Assembly (NCBI RefSeq): GCF_023702675.1
Contig: NZ_CP098478.1
Span: forward strand, 3,224,001 to 3,288,000
Length of the DNA stretch: 64,000 nt
From: Acinetobacter sp. C26M
GTDB lineage: Bacteria > Pseudomonadota > Gammaproteobacteria > Pseudomonadales > Moraxellaceae
Direction of reading: 5' to 3'
Of the stretch, positions 35,984 through 44,468 are shown piece after piece; the first letter of the stretch is position 1, and the number at the start of each line of letters is the position of its first letter. The notes under the pieces are model-generated. The model saw only the letters and a program-made list of their open reading frames with translations, made no database searches and was not told the DNA's origin. A program made the position numbers and the translations under genes.

Positions 35984-37228
35984 TTAGAAAATAGTTTGGA
36001 ACTTAATACCGCCAACCCAAGTCTTATCCCCATCTTTCAATGCACCTACATGGTGGACATATTGAATATTTGGACGGATGGTGAGCCAGTTGGTTGCATG
36101 AATGCCGTAATACAGCTCGGTGTTATATTCTTCATCCAATAGACTATTGTTTTTGTCATTGGCATGAATACGGGCAACACCTAAAGCAATTTCATCTTGA
36201 GGACGTTGATCCAACAAACCTTTATAGACCAAACCGACATTTTGCATGTCTTTGATGGCATTGGTTTTAGAATCATGTACTGTGACATTGACAAAGCCCG
36301 TCAAACCACGATCTGACTGACCATCATGACGAGTCAATTGTTGTTTCGCAGTAAACCAGCCGCCTTGTTTATGTCCAGTCTTGGCAGGATTCTCAATTTC
36401 TGCGGCATCTGCTGTACTGTAGTAATAACCAAAGCGATATTCACCCGGCAGAGCAAGTGCACCTAATTTAGGATTCCATACCACCTCAGCAGGAATGATC
36501 GCACCATGTGAACCATCCGTACTCAAGTTAAAACCTTTGCCACGCTGTAAGTTCTCAGGGTTATATTCATACGCCCCGATTTGTGCATAAAGATCTGGCT
36601 GTAGGTTATATTTGACCCGCAATGCCCATTGGCTTACTGGCCAGTTGTACCATTGATCACCAACCCAGTTGCCCACCTGAGAACCGCATAGCGACAAGTT
36701 CTGGAAGTCACAGTTAAAACTGTTGAAATCTTCACCTTCACCGAAACGACCGACTTTAATATCTAAAGCTTGATCTAAAAATTTCTTTTTGATCCAGAGG
36801 TCGGTTAAGCGCCAAGTTTGACCACGCCCCCAAACTTCTTGTACAGAACTTTGGTGACCTTGCAAGCCATCTGCAGTTTGTGACAAAGACTGACCATCAC
36901 GATAAGTCACCGTGATTTGCGCCTCAGTGTCTTGCCAACCTAAAATTTTATTTAGGTCGAAGTTCGTGCCTAAAGCCAATTGCCCAGTGAATTCACTGCC
37001 ATGACTTGAGTGTTGTTTAGAATCTAAAACCCCTGCAAATTCACCAGTGTAATCAGCAGAAAATTTGTAACCCTGTTCTTGCAACGCAGTGCGTTGACCG
37101 TTCCAATCACCAAACAGCCATTGACCATTTGGATCAAATGCGGAAGATGCTGCTTGAGTATGTTGTGCGAAAAGACTCAATGATAGAACGGATAAACAAG
37201 AAACAATCAAAGATTTAGAGATTGTCAT
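35984..37228 (-). CDS. oprB: OprB-type carbohydrate porin
   Basis: 414 residues. Signal peptide MTISKSLIVSCLSVLSLSLF... cleaved near QAA, then FGDWNGQRTALQEQGYKFSADYTGEF (in part), the usual start of the OprB family. The barrel ends in KTWVGGIKFQTIF with a terminal Phe. OprB proteins are outer-membrane channels selective for glucose and related sugars. It precedes gcd on the same strand with a 142-bp gap containing a hairpin, so the pair forms the glucose entry and oxidation route. A four-residue cysteine pair (FNCDFQNLSLCG) may form a disulfide. Confidence 0.92.
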   Translation of the reverse strand: MTISKSLIVSCLSVLSLSLFAQHTQAASSAFDPNGQWLFGDWNGQRTALQEQGYKFSADYTGEFAGVLDSKQHSSHGSEFTGQLALGTNFDLNKILGWQDTEAQITVTYRDGQSLSQTADGLQGHQSSVQEVWGRGQTWRLTDLWIKKKFLDQALDIKVGRFGEGEDFNSFNCDFQNLSLCGSQVGNWVGDQWYNWPVSQWALRVKYNLQPDLYAQIGAYEYNPENLQRGKGFNLSTDGSHGAIIPAEVVWNPKLGALALPGEYRFGYYYSTADAAEIENPAKTGHKQGGWFTAKQQLTRHDGQSDRGLTGFVNVTVHDSKTNAIKDMQNVGLVYKGLLDQRPQDEIALGVARIHANDKNNSLLDEEYNTELYYGIHATNWLTIRPNIQYVHHVGALKDGDKTWVGGIKFQTIF

Positions 37229-37351
37229 GTTTACGTAACCTTTTATGTTATTGTGTATAAAAGGTTACTCTCATTTTTAAATTACAACTTATTCAAAATG
37301 TTAACAAACTGTACAATATTTTAACAATCAGTGATTGGTCGCACATATTTT

Positions 37352-38470
37352 CTACCATTTACCCTCCCCCAAACCTTGGCCAATAAAAGCATACTTCATT
37401 TGTGAACGAGAAAACTTGATCGGACACGCCAACTGAGGTTCGGTTTGTGATGCATTTTCCGATACTGGTACGTCAACCACCCATCCTCTCTGTTGAGCCA
37501 TTGGCGAGACCAATGCTTCATCCAAGCTGAGTACAGGTTCAACACAAATATCCAAGCTTTGGAATAGCTGTTGCCATTCGGCAAAATTTTGAGTTTTAAA
37601 CTTCTCCTGCAAAGCTTGCTTTACCGCTTGACGATCTTCTGGATCAAAAGATGTCCCTTTTGCAAGGAGTACAGGTAATTGTAACGCTGTAGCCAAGCCT
37701 GTCATAAATTGTGGCTCTAAACTTCCCACTGAGAAATAACGACCATCTTTGGTCTGATAATAATCATAGAAGCTTGCACCATTCAGCATTCCCGTCTCGG
37801 GTGCTTGCGGCGTTTGTCCTGCCAAACTTGCAGAAGCCGCCATACTATTCAGACTTGCCACACAATCTGTCATCGAAATATCAAGATATTGCCCCAGACC
37901 ACTGCGTTGACGCTCGACCACAGCAGCAAGAATGCCAATCACTGCATGCAAAGAGCCACCTGCCACATCCGCAATTTGAATGCCCAAGGGTGGAGGTCCA
38001 CTATCTTGACGACCACTGTGCCCAGATACACCAGCCAATGCTAAATAGTTAATGTCATGACCTGCCCGATCTTTATAAGCACCTGTTTGACCATAACCTG
38101 TAATCGAACAGTAAATGAGTCGTGGATTAATCTCAGCTAAGGTTTCATAGTCCAAGCCCAAACGTCGCATCACATCTGGACGGAACTGTTCAAGCACAAT
38201 ATCGAACTCAGAGATTTTATTTTTGATCAGTTCAATATTGGCCGCTTCTTTGAGATCAAGGGCAATCGACTGTTTATTCCGATTCAGGTAACTGTGTGCA
38301 GTGGCCTGACCATTGGCATAGGGTGGCATAATCCGTACTAGGTCTGGACGAGTCGGTGATTCAACATGGATAACTTCTGCACCCATGTCCGCAAGATACA
38401 TACTGGCAAATGGCCCTGGTAACAAAGTCGAAAAGTCTAGGACTTTCAATCCCTTTAATGCAGATGGCAT
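37352..38470 (-). CDS. CaiB/BaiF-type CoA-transferase, alpha-methylacyl-CoA racemase-like
   Basis: 372 residues. It begins LKGLKVLDFSTLLPGPFASMYLADMGAEVI (in part), the class III CoA-transferase start. The motif RAGHDINYLALAGVSG carries the His/Asp pair (equivalent to H126 and D156 in the well-studied mycobacterial racemase) and favours alpha-methylacyl-CoA racemase over a transferase. GGPPPLGIQIADVAGG-like sequence and PVLSLDEAL complete the family. It probably converts (2R)- to (2S)-methylacyl-CoA esters for branched-chain lipid breakdown. It is divergent from an AraC-type regulator that may control it. Confidence 0.88.
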   Translation of the reverse strand: MPSALKGLKVLDFSTLLPGPFASMYLADMGAEVIHVESPTRPDLVRIMPPYANGQATAHSYLNRNKQSIALDLKEAANIELIKNKISEFDIVLEQFRPDVMRRLGLDYETLAEINPRLIYCSITGYGQTGAYKDRAGHDINYLALAGVSGHSGRQDSGPPPLGIQIADVAGGSLHAVIGILAAVVERQRSGLGQYLDISMTDCVASLNSMAASASLAGQTPQAPETGMLNGASFYDYYQTKDGRYFSVGSLEPQFMTGLATALQLPVLLAKGTSFDPEDRQAVKQALQEKFKTQNFAEWQQLFQSLDICVEPVLSLDEALVSPMAQQRGWVVDVPVSENASQTEPQLACPIKFSRSQMKYAFIGQGLGEGKW

Positions 38471-38683
38471 AATAATTTTTACTCAATTTGTTCAAATTTT
38501 CTTTTATACTAGGTGTGGATAAACACAAAAACAATGTCATGTTCAGCCATTTACCTTGATAGTTTCGGCAATTTAACATGTATACAAGGCGCAATTATTT
38601 TTCTTGTCAATTGCCCAATTTGATATTTTAGACGGTTATTTAGGTCAATTATCGTGAATAGTAAAGAAACTGAAGGATTCAAT

Positions 38684-39697
38684 ATGAGCCGTGATACGAT
38701 CAGCATCCACTTCGTGAATGCGGCTTTAACAGGTGTTAAACGCCTAGGCATGGACGTTGAAACGTTACTTTCACATGTCGGCATAGAGGCTGAACTGCTT
38801 CGCCAACCGAAGGCTCGAATCTCTCCAGAGCAGTACACCCGTTTTGTAAAAATGTTATGGATGGTTACCCAAGACGAACACGTAGGCTTCGATGTACAGC
38901 CACGTCGCTTGGGTACATTCGCAATCATGTGTCAATTGATCATTCATTCCAAAACACTTGGACAAGCACTCGAACTCTCCTCTCAATTCTATAAACTGTT
39001 TGGAGATGAATGGTCGGTAAGCTTGGAACGTGACAAACATGAAGCACGTTTAGTCCCCCACATTCCTAAAGCCTTAGACCCTGATCATTTTATTACTGAA
39101 AGCATGCTGATGATCTGGCATGGCCTAGCATCATGGTTAATTGAACGTCGCCTACCTTTAGAGCGTGTGCATTTCGGCTATGAACGCCCAAACCATGCTG
39201 ATGAATACGATGCATTGTTCTTTGCGCCTGTGATGCAATTCGATGCACCACGTACCGAAATTACCTTTGCAGCAGATTATCTTGATCTCCCAATCCGTCA
39301 AGATGAAAAGACCTTAGAAGAATTCTTGAAAGCAGCGCCTGCCCAGTTGTTAGTGAAATTCAAAAATACGAACTCACTCACTTCACGTATTCGTGATGTA
39401 TTGAAGAGCCAGATTGGTGAAGAAATGCCAACGCTCAATGATGTAGCGGCAATGTTGTATTTATCACCGCAAACCTTACGTCGTCGTTTGGCTGCAGAAG
39501 GTAAAAGCTACCAAGGTGTTAAGGATGCCTTGCGTCGTGATGCTGCGATTCATTTATTGTTGACTCCAAATCTCACCCTTGAAGATGTAGCACAGCAAGT
39601 CGGCTTTAGTGAAACCAGTACTTTCCACCGTGCCTTTAAGAAATGGACAGGAGTAACACCTGGTTTATATCGTCAGTTGCATGGCCATCACAACTAA
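38684..39697 (+). CDS. AraC-family transcriptional regulator (OruR/ArgR-like arrangement)
   Basis: 337 residues from ATG 38684, chosen for AAGGA six bases upstream; a GTG at 38654 is the alternative. An N-terminal arabinose-binding-like domain (~1-230) is followed by two helix-turn-helix motifs in the last ~100 residues: LNDVAAMLYLSPQTLRRRLA and LEDVAQQVGFSETSTFHRAF (each in part). It is divergent from the racemase-like gene with 213 bp between them, so it is a candidate activator of that gene. Ligand unknown. A 15-bp hairpin follows the stop. Confidence 0.88.
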   Translation: MSRDTISIHFVNAALTGVKRLGMDVETLLSHVGIEAELLRQPKARISPEQYTRFVKMLWMVTQDEHVGFDVQPRRLGTFAIMCQLIIHSKTLGQALELSSQFYKLFGDEWSVSLERDKHEARLVPHIPKALDPDHFITESMLMIWHGLASWLIERRLPLERVHFGYERPNHADEYDALFFAPVMQFDAPRTEITFAADYLDLPIRQDEKTLEEFLKAAPAQLLVKFKNTNSLTSRIRDVLKSQIGEEMPTLNDVAAMLYLSPQTLRRRLAAEGKSYQGVKDALRRDAAIHLLLTPNLTLEDVAQQVGFSETSTFHRAFKKWTGVTPGLYRQLHGHHN

Positions 39698-39707
39698 TAA
39701 TAAATAT

Positions 39708-39745
39708 AATGCAGTGTTCAACACTATACAGTTGAACACTGCATT
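39708..39745 (+). terminator. 15-bp perfect hairpin after the AraC-type gene
   Basis: AATGCAGTGTTCAAC (39708-39722) pairs with GTTGAACACTGCATT (39731-39745), loop of eight. It is followed by TTAAA, so the T-tract is short. Confidence 0.65.
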
Positions 39746-39794
39746 TTAAATATGCTAATAATCAAGCAGATCTCTACAGTGTGCTTGAATCACA

Positions 39795-40280
39795 ATGATC
39801 ATTAAAAAAGCTGACTTTACTCACCCACAAGTACAAAATTTGATTTATATCCACTTGCATGGCCTGCATCAAAATACCCCACTTGAACATAGTTTCGCAT
39901 TAGACCTCAGCAGTCTGCAAAAAGATTCAATTAGCGTCTATACCTTATGGAACAATGAGCAATTACTGGGCTGTGGCGCAATCCAAGAACTGACACCCAA
40001 CCATGCAGAAATCAAATCTATGCGGACTCATCCTGCCCATTTGCGTCAAGGGGTCGCAGCACAACTACTGAACTACTTACTAGAACTTGCTCGGCAACGT
40101 CACTATAAAAGAGTCAGTTTAGAAACAGGAAAAGACGTTCACTTTGATGCAGCAATCAAACTTTATAAAAAATTTGGTTTTGTTCAAGGCGCAGCTTTCT
40201 CAGAATATACCGAATCACCTTTTAACCAATTCTTTCATTTAGATTTATCGAATGAGTCCATAAACTCAAGCTTGGGATAA
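39795..40280 (+). CDS. GNAT-family N-acetyltransferase
   Basis: 161 residues. The acetyl-CoA binding segment RQGVAAQLLNYLLELARQ (motif A, Q/R-x-x-G-x-A) lies at ~95-112, followed by RVSLETG and the closing LYKKFGFVQG. Substrate cannot be assigned. The ATG at 39795 starts MIIKKADFTHPQV; no strong ribosome-binding site is seen. It is convergent with the Nudix gene, separated by a single base. Confidence 0.85.
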   Translation: MIIKKADFTHPQVQNLIYIHLHGLHQNTPLEHSFALDLSSLQKDSISVYTLWNNEQLLGCGAIQELTPNHAEIKSMRTHPAHLRQGVAAQLLNYLLELARQRHYKRVSLETGKDVHFDAAIKLYKKFGFVQGAAFSEYTESPFNQFFHLDLSNESINSSLG

Positions 40281-40281
40281 T

Positions 40282-40713
40282 CTACCCATTGAATAGCCAT
40301 TGCTCAATGCCTTTTGGATAAACAGGATATTGAGTCAGTGCGATTTGTTCTCGACTCAGCCACTGTGCGATATAGCGATGTCCATTGGGTTCACAACCCT
40401 GTATCTCGTATTGATGATACATATGCGAGTCTACAAATTCAGCATCATATACAAACACAATTTCATGGCCTTGCTGTCCATCAAAGCTAAATAGATTCTC
40501 CATGACACAGACAAGTTTAGGCTGGGTCAGTTGCTGCTGAATTTCTTCCAATATCTCTCTTTCAATTGCCTGAATAGAGGTTTCCCCAAACTCGATACCA
40601 CCACCGATCGGTCTGAAAAAATGCTCATCCTTATCGGGATCATACGCTTTTGCAAGTAACACCTTTTCATTATGACGAAATAAGCATAACGCTTTTGCTC
40701 GAATAGACGTCAT
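40282..40713 (-). CDS. Nudix hydrolase
   Basis: 143 residues with a Nudix box in FFRPIGGGIEFGETSIQAIEREILEEI (in part), about 33-58: GX5EX7REUXEE is present. The enzyme likely hydrolyses a nucleoside diphosphate linked to another group; the substrate is unknown. Its ATG overlaps the stop of the upstream P-loop gene by 4 bp (ATGA), so the genes are translationally coupled. It is the last gene of a three-gene unit (41845 to 40282). Confidence 0.9.
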   Translation of the reverse strand: MTSIRAKALCLFRHNEKVLLAKAYDPDKDEHFFRPIGGGIEFGETSIQAIEREILEEIQQQLTQPKLVCVMENLFSFDGQQGHEIVFVYDAEFVDSHMYHQYEIQGCEPNGHRYIAQWLSREQIALTQYPVYPKGIEQWLFNG

Positions 40714-41255
40714 TGCACGGCCTTAATCTGTTCTAAAAATTTTTCTGCTTGTTTTGGAGACGTTAAATGGATAAACCGAATCTGCTGATATCGAGCATCA
40801 TTCATCATCGCCAAATACTTTTTTCTATTTTTAGCATGATGACTGATCATCCATAAAATAATTGAATCCTTTGACATAAAACTGGTCTTAAAACTTTCTC
40901 GATTGTTTGAGTTTGGCCACAATTTTTTTTGCGTGACTGCCCGAGCAATTGCCCGTTTTACTGATCGAAAAAGATTTAAAGAAAATGAATAGTCTAACCA
41001 AATAATGCTATCAACATATCTAAGCTTTAAATCTTGAGTTCGAGAATAGTTACCGTCAAGTACCCATCCACCAGTCGCTTGGTCCATTTGACTTTGCAAT
41101 TTTGGAAAAAATTCGTGATCAGGTGTTTCTTGCCAATTATCCAGCCAGAATAAATCATCCATTTCAATATGAGCCACAGCTAACTTTTGGGCCAGTTGAC
41201 GAGCAAAAGTGGTTTTTCCAGCAGCAGATGTGCCTACGACATTGATGAATTTCAT
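40710..41255 (-). CDS. P-loop kinase-like protein (adenylate-kinase-type fold), copy 2
   Basis: 181 residues from ATG 41253-41255. Walker A is GTSAAGKTTFARQLAQ near residue 8-23, then MDDLFWLDNWQE and VLDGNYSRT, a pattern shared with FlaR/topology-modulation-type small kinases. It is a paralogue of the next gene upstream (same KFIN-VGT, DxLxWLxxWQE and HIRFIHLTSPKQ-like blocks). Substrate unknown; probably a nucleotide- or small-molecule kinase. It overlaps the Nudix gene by 4 bp. Confidence 0.8.
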   Translation of the reverse strand: MKFINVVGTSAAGKTTFARQLAQKLAVAHIEMDDLFWLDNWQETPDHEFFPKLQSQMDQATGGWVLDGNYSRTQDLKLRYVDSIIWLDYSFSLNLFRSVKRAIARAVTQKKLWPNSNNRESFKTSFMSKDSIILWMISHHAKNRKKYLAMMNDARYQQIRFIHLTSPKQAEKFLEQIKAVQ

Positions 41256-41308
41256 CTCAAACACCCTATTTTATAAGCTATTGTTTCACTCAGATTGAAG
41301 ATGATTAT

Positions 41309-41845
41309 TTATACCTTCAGATGCGCTAAAAAACGTCTTGTTTGTTTTGGGGAGGTTAAATGAATAAACCGAATATGCTGATGGTCAGTGTTTTGCATCA
41401 AAGCTAAGTATTTTTTTCGGTTTTTCGGATAGGATTTAATTAACCAGATAAAAATAGATTGTTTGGACAGCATCAATTTTAAACTTTCCCGATTATTTGA
41501 ATCTTCCCATAACTTTTTCCGACTGATCACACACCCGAATGTACGCTTGGTCAAACGATATAAATTGATATAAAAGGGATAATCTAACCAGATAACGGTA
41601 TCTACTTTCTCCATCATCATTGGAATAGTGCGGGTATAAAGTCCATCAATGACCCACCCTGTCGCAGCATTTTTCATGGCGATTTTCAGCTTCAAAAACA
41701 AGGCTTCATTAGAAGATTCTTGCCAATCATTCAACCAAAGCAAATTATCCAATTCAATATATTGTAATTGTTGTTTTTGAGCCAACTGTCGGGCAAACGT
41801 GGATTTGCCTGAACCTGTCGTACCAATAATATTAATAAACTTCAT
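41309..41845 (-). CDS. P-loop kinase-like protein, copy 1
   Basis: 178 residues. Walker A GTTGSGKSTFARQLAQ at ~8-23, then ELDNLLWLNDWQES and VIDGLYTRT. The C-terminal block HIRFIHLTSPKQTRRFL nearly repeats that of the downstream paralogue. The two genes are 53 bp apart, consistent with tandem duplication and divergence. The product is cytoplasmic with no signal peptide. Function unknown beyond a likely phosphoryl transfer. Confidence 0.8.
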   Translation of the reverse strand: MKFINIIGTTGSGKSTFARQLAQKQQLQYIELDNLLWLNDWQESSNEALFLKLKIAMKNAATGWVIDGLYTRTIPMMMEKVDTVIWLDYPFYINLYRLTKRTFGCVISRKKLWEDSNNRESLKLMLSKQSIFIWLIKSYPKNRKKYLALMQNTDHQHIRFIHLTSPKQTRRFLAHLKV

Positions 41846-41883
41846 TTGTTATTAGCACAATCAAAAGGCATGTAAGTTTAAAC

Positions 41884-41919
41884 AACTTGCATCGGCTTGT
41901 GAACCAGTCGATGCAAGTT
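41884..41919. terminator. 11-bp hairpin between the agmatine deiminase-like gene and the P-loop unit
   Basis: AACTTGCATCG / CGATGCAAGTT with a 14-nt loop, just after the 41929 stop codon on the minus strand. Confidence 0.55.
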
Positions 41920-41928
41920 ATAAATCAA

Positions 41929-43026
41929 TTACTTATCTCGAGCAGCTTGAATCAGTTTCTCAGCATTTTCCCCTGTCACCTGCCAAGTGAGACAACGCAC
42001 ACTGCCACCCATTGGACAAACACTTTCAGCATTTACAGGAATGACTTTCTTAGAAGTGTTTTGCTTGATGATCGTGAGTGCTTTTTGATCATGTGGCATA
42101 TTAAAGGTCGGCACATATATATTGTTATGCGTGACAGTGGCATTTAAATTCACACCGCATGCAGACTCAAACCCTTCCCATTGCCCTTTGGGATTGGTCT
42201 TGTATTCAACAGGCACTTCCACAATTTTTGCAGTTGGAAACGAAGCTTTTAACACCTTCATTACGGTTGTTCTAAATGCTGGTGTTTTTGAATAGTCATT
42301 CACCAGCAAAGTATTTTTATCCACCCAACTGACCATGCCATCTGAATGAGCAAGCACTTCTTCATCTGGTTCTAAAATGGCAACTTCGGTTGCACCCAAA
42401 GTCGCTTTTAACTCTTGTTTAGCCTCGTTATAGCTAAGCTCATTATCTTCCATAAAACGTGTAGTGGTGATCACACGACCTGCATAATCATCAACAAGGT
42501 TACCCCCATCAATCATCAAATCAGTTTTAGCTCTTTGAATTTGATAACGATCAGCAAACTGACTAAAACTTTTTTGCACATCTTTACTTTGTTTCTTGGT
42601 CATCGACGCCCAAGTATAGGTAAATTGCACAGGCTGCATTGGGTTGACCGTGGTGAAGTCGCGCATCCAGATATCACGCACATCATCCACCAATAAAATA
42701 TCTTCAGGCACTTTGCCAGTGAAATACGACTTAGTGTCTTTATCTACCACAATGACCACATTGTCATTGCCCAAAATCGATTTTGCATAATCAATCTGGA
42801 AATCCACAATCCGTTGAAACGCTGATTTGTAATAGGGATCATGTACAGAAGGTGCAGATAAAACCAATAGCATTTTGTCATCAGCAGTTTGATTTGAATG
42901 GGTTTGGCTCACCTTGTTTTTATCCTCGATTGCTTTGTTATTTTCAATATTCCGTCCAGATGAATCACATCCAAAAAGTGACAAGATCAATGCCATAACA
43001 GCATAGTGACGCTTTAGTATTATCAT
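41929..43026 (-). CDS. Lipoprotein with agmatine deiminase (PAD-family) fold
   Basis: 365 residues from ATG 43024-43026, which gives a signal II peptide MIILKRHYAVMALILSLFGC (C20, lipobox LFGC). The rest matches porphyromonas-type agmatine/peptidylarginine deiminases: VDDVRDIWMRDFTTVNP (~95-111, with the guanidinium-binding Asp) and a C-terminal CPMGGSVRCLTWQV, where the later Cys is in the position of the catalytic nucleophile. Known AguA enzymes are cytoplasmic; a lipid anchor would put this one in the periplasm or at the outer membrane. Substrate unproven. The longer frame to 43062 lacks a better start. Confidence 0.8.
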   Translation of the reverse strand: MIILKRHYAVMALILSLFGCDSSGRNIENNKAIEDKNKVSQTHSNQTADDKMLLVLSAPSVHDPYYKSAFQRIVDFQIDYAKSILGNDNVVIVVDKDTKSYFTGKVPEDILLVDDVRDIWMRDFTTVNPMQPVQFTYTWASMTKKQSKDVQKSFSQFADRYQIQRAKTDLMIDGGNLVDDYAGRVITTTRFMEDNELSYNEAKQELKATLGATEVAILEPDEEVLAHSDGMVSWVDKNTLLVNDYSKTPAFRTTVMKVLKASFPTAKIVEVPVEYKTNPKGQWEGFESACGVNLNATVTHNNIYVPTFNMPHDQKALTIIKQNTSKKVIPVNAESVCPMGGSVRCLTWQVTGENAEKLIQAARDK

Positions 43027-43252
43027 GTGCTTTCGCCCATCTTTTCTATCAATCATTTCCAAATGCTAGTCTAATCGAAGATGTCGCAAGACATGCAGAA
43101 AAATACCAAATTTAACGCTTGGCTTGATCACTCAGGCAATCTATCAAATTGGCGAAAAGCATCAAACTTGCCAATGTTTATCATCATTGCACTGACACTT
43201 AAATTGAGTACACTCGATAAACAACAATTTTAAGGTGATACAAGGAAAACCT

Positions 43253-44458
43253 ATGAGCGAGGCCTACATTATTGATGCCATTCGCACACCACGCGGAAAA
43301 GGGAAAAAAGACGGCTCACTTCATGAAGTCAAACCGATTACTTTACTCACATCATTACTGAATGAATTACAACAACGCCATCAACTTGATACTTCAAAAG
43401 TCGATGACATCGTCTTAGGTTGTGTCACACCAATTGCTGATCAAGGCGGTGATATTGCTAAAACTGCAGCCATTGCAGCAGGTTGGAATGATGATGTTGC
43501 TGGTGTACAAATCAACCGTTTCTGCGCATCTGGCTTGGAAGCAGTCAATTTGGCAGCACAAAAAGTCCGCTCTGGTTGGGAAGATGTGGTGGTTGCTGGT
43601 GGTGTGGAGTCCATGTCACGTATCCCGATGGGTTCTGATGGCGGCCCTTGGGCACTTGATCCTGAAACCAACTTAAAATCTTCTTTTGTGCCTCAAGGCG
43701 TTGGCGCAGACTTGATCGCAACCTTAGATGGCTATAGCCGCGAAGATGTCGATGCTTTTGCAGTCGGCTCACAACAAAAAGCAGCGGCAGCACAGGCCAA
43801 AGGTTATTTTGATAAATCAGTCGTACCTGTTAAAGATCATTCGGGTGTACTGATTTTAGAAAAAGATGAATTTATTCGAGGTGCGACCACAGTTGAAGGC
43901 TTGGCAAAACTGAATGCCAGCTTTGAAATGATGGGACAAATGGGCTTCGATGCGGTTGCGCTACAAAAGTACCCTGAAGCACAAAAAATTAACCATGTGC
44001 ATCATGCGGGTAACTCATCAGGTATCGTTGATGGTGCGGCAGTGGTGTTATTGGCTTCTGAAAAAGCCGTCAAAGAACAAGGCTTAAAACCACGCGCCAA
44101 AGTACTTGCAACATCATTGGTGGGTACAGATCCAACGATCATGCTGACAGGTCCTGCGCCTGCTGCACGTAAAGCCTTAGCCAAAGCTGGCTTAAGCATT
44201 GACGACATTGACCTATTTGAAGTGAATGAAGCATTTGCGGCTGTGGTGATGCGTTTTATCAATGAACTCAAAGTTCCAGCTGAGAAAGTCAATGTCAATG
44301 GTGGTGCAATTGCGATGGGTCATCCCTTGGGTGCAACGGGTGCCATGATTTTGGGTACTTTGCTGGATGAGTTAGAGCGTCAAGGTAAAAAACGTGGCTT
44401 AGCCACATTGTGTGTCGGTGGTGGAATGGGGATCGCCACCATTATTGAGTTGGTGTAA
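43253..44458 (+). CDS. Acetyl-CoA acyltransferase (thiolase), FadA-like
   Basis: 401 residues from ATG 43253 with AAGGA upstream. Active-site blocks: [13 protein letters not shown] (nucleophile Cys near 93), [22 protein letters not shown] (active His), and CVGGGMGIA (second Cys). It performs the last step of beta-oxidation, cutting 3-ketoacyl-CoA with CoA. It is 10 bp upstream of the multifunctional hydratase/dehydrogenase gene, so the two form a beta-oxidation operon. It is distinct in sequence from the thiolase at 28840. Confidence 0.9.
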   Translation: MSEAYIIDAIRTPRGKGKKDGSLHEVKPITLLTSLLNELQQRHQLDTSKVDDIVLGCVTPIADQGGDIAKTAAIAAGWNDDVAGVQINRFCASGLEAVNLAAQKVRSGWEDVVVAGGVESMSRIPMGSDGGPWALDPETNLKSSFVPQGVGADLIATLDGYSREDVDAFAVGSQQKAAAAQAKGYFDKSVVPVKDHSGVLILEKDEFIRGATTVEGLAKLNASFEMMGQMGFDAVALQKYPEAQKINHVHHAGNSSGIVDGAAVVLLASEKAVKEQGLKPRAKVLATSLVGTDPTIMLTGPAPAARKALAKAGLSIDDIDLFEVNEAFAAVVMRFINELKVPAEKVNVNGGAIAMGHPLGATGAMILGTLLDELERQGKKRGLATLCVGGGMGIATIIELV

Positions 44459-44468
44459 GGAGCACAAC

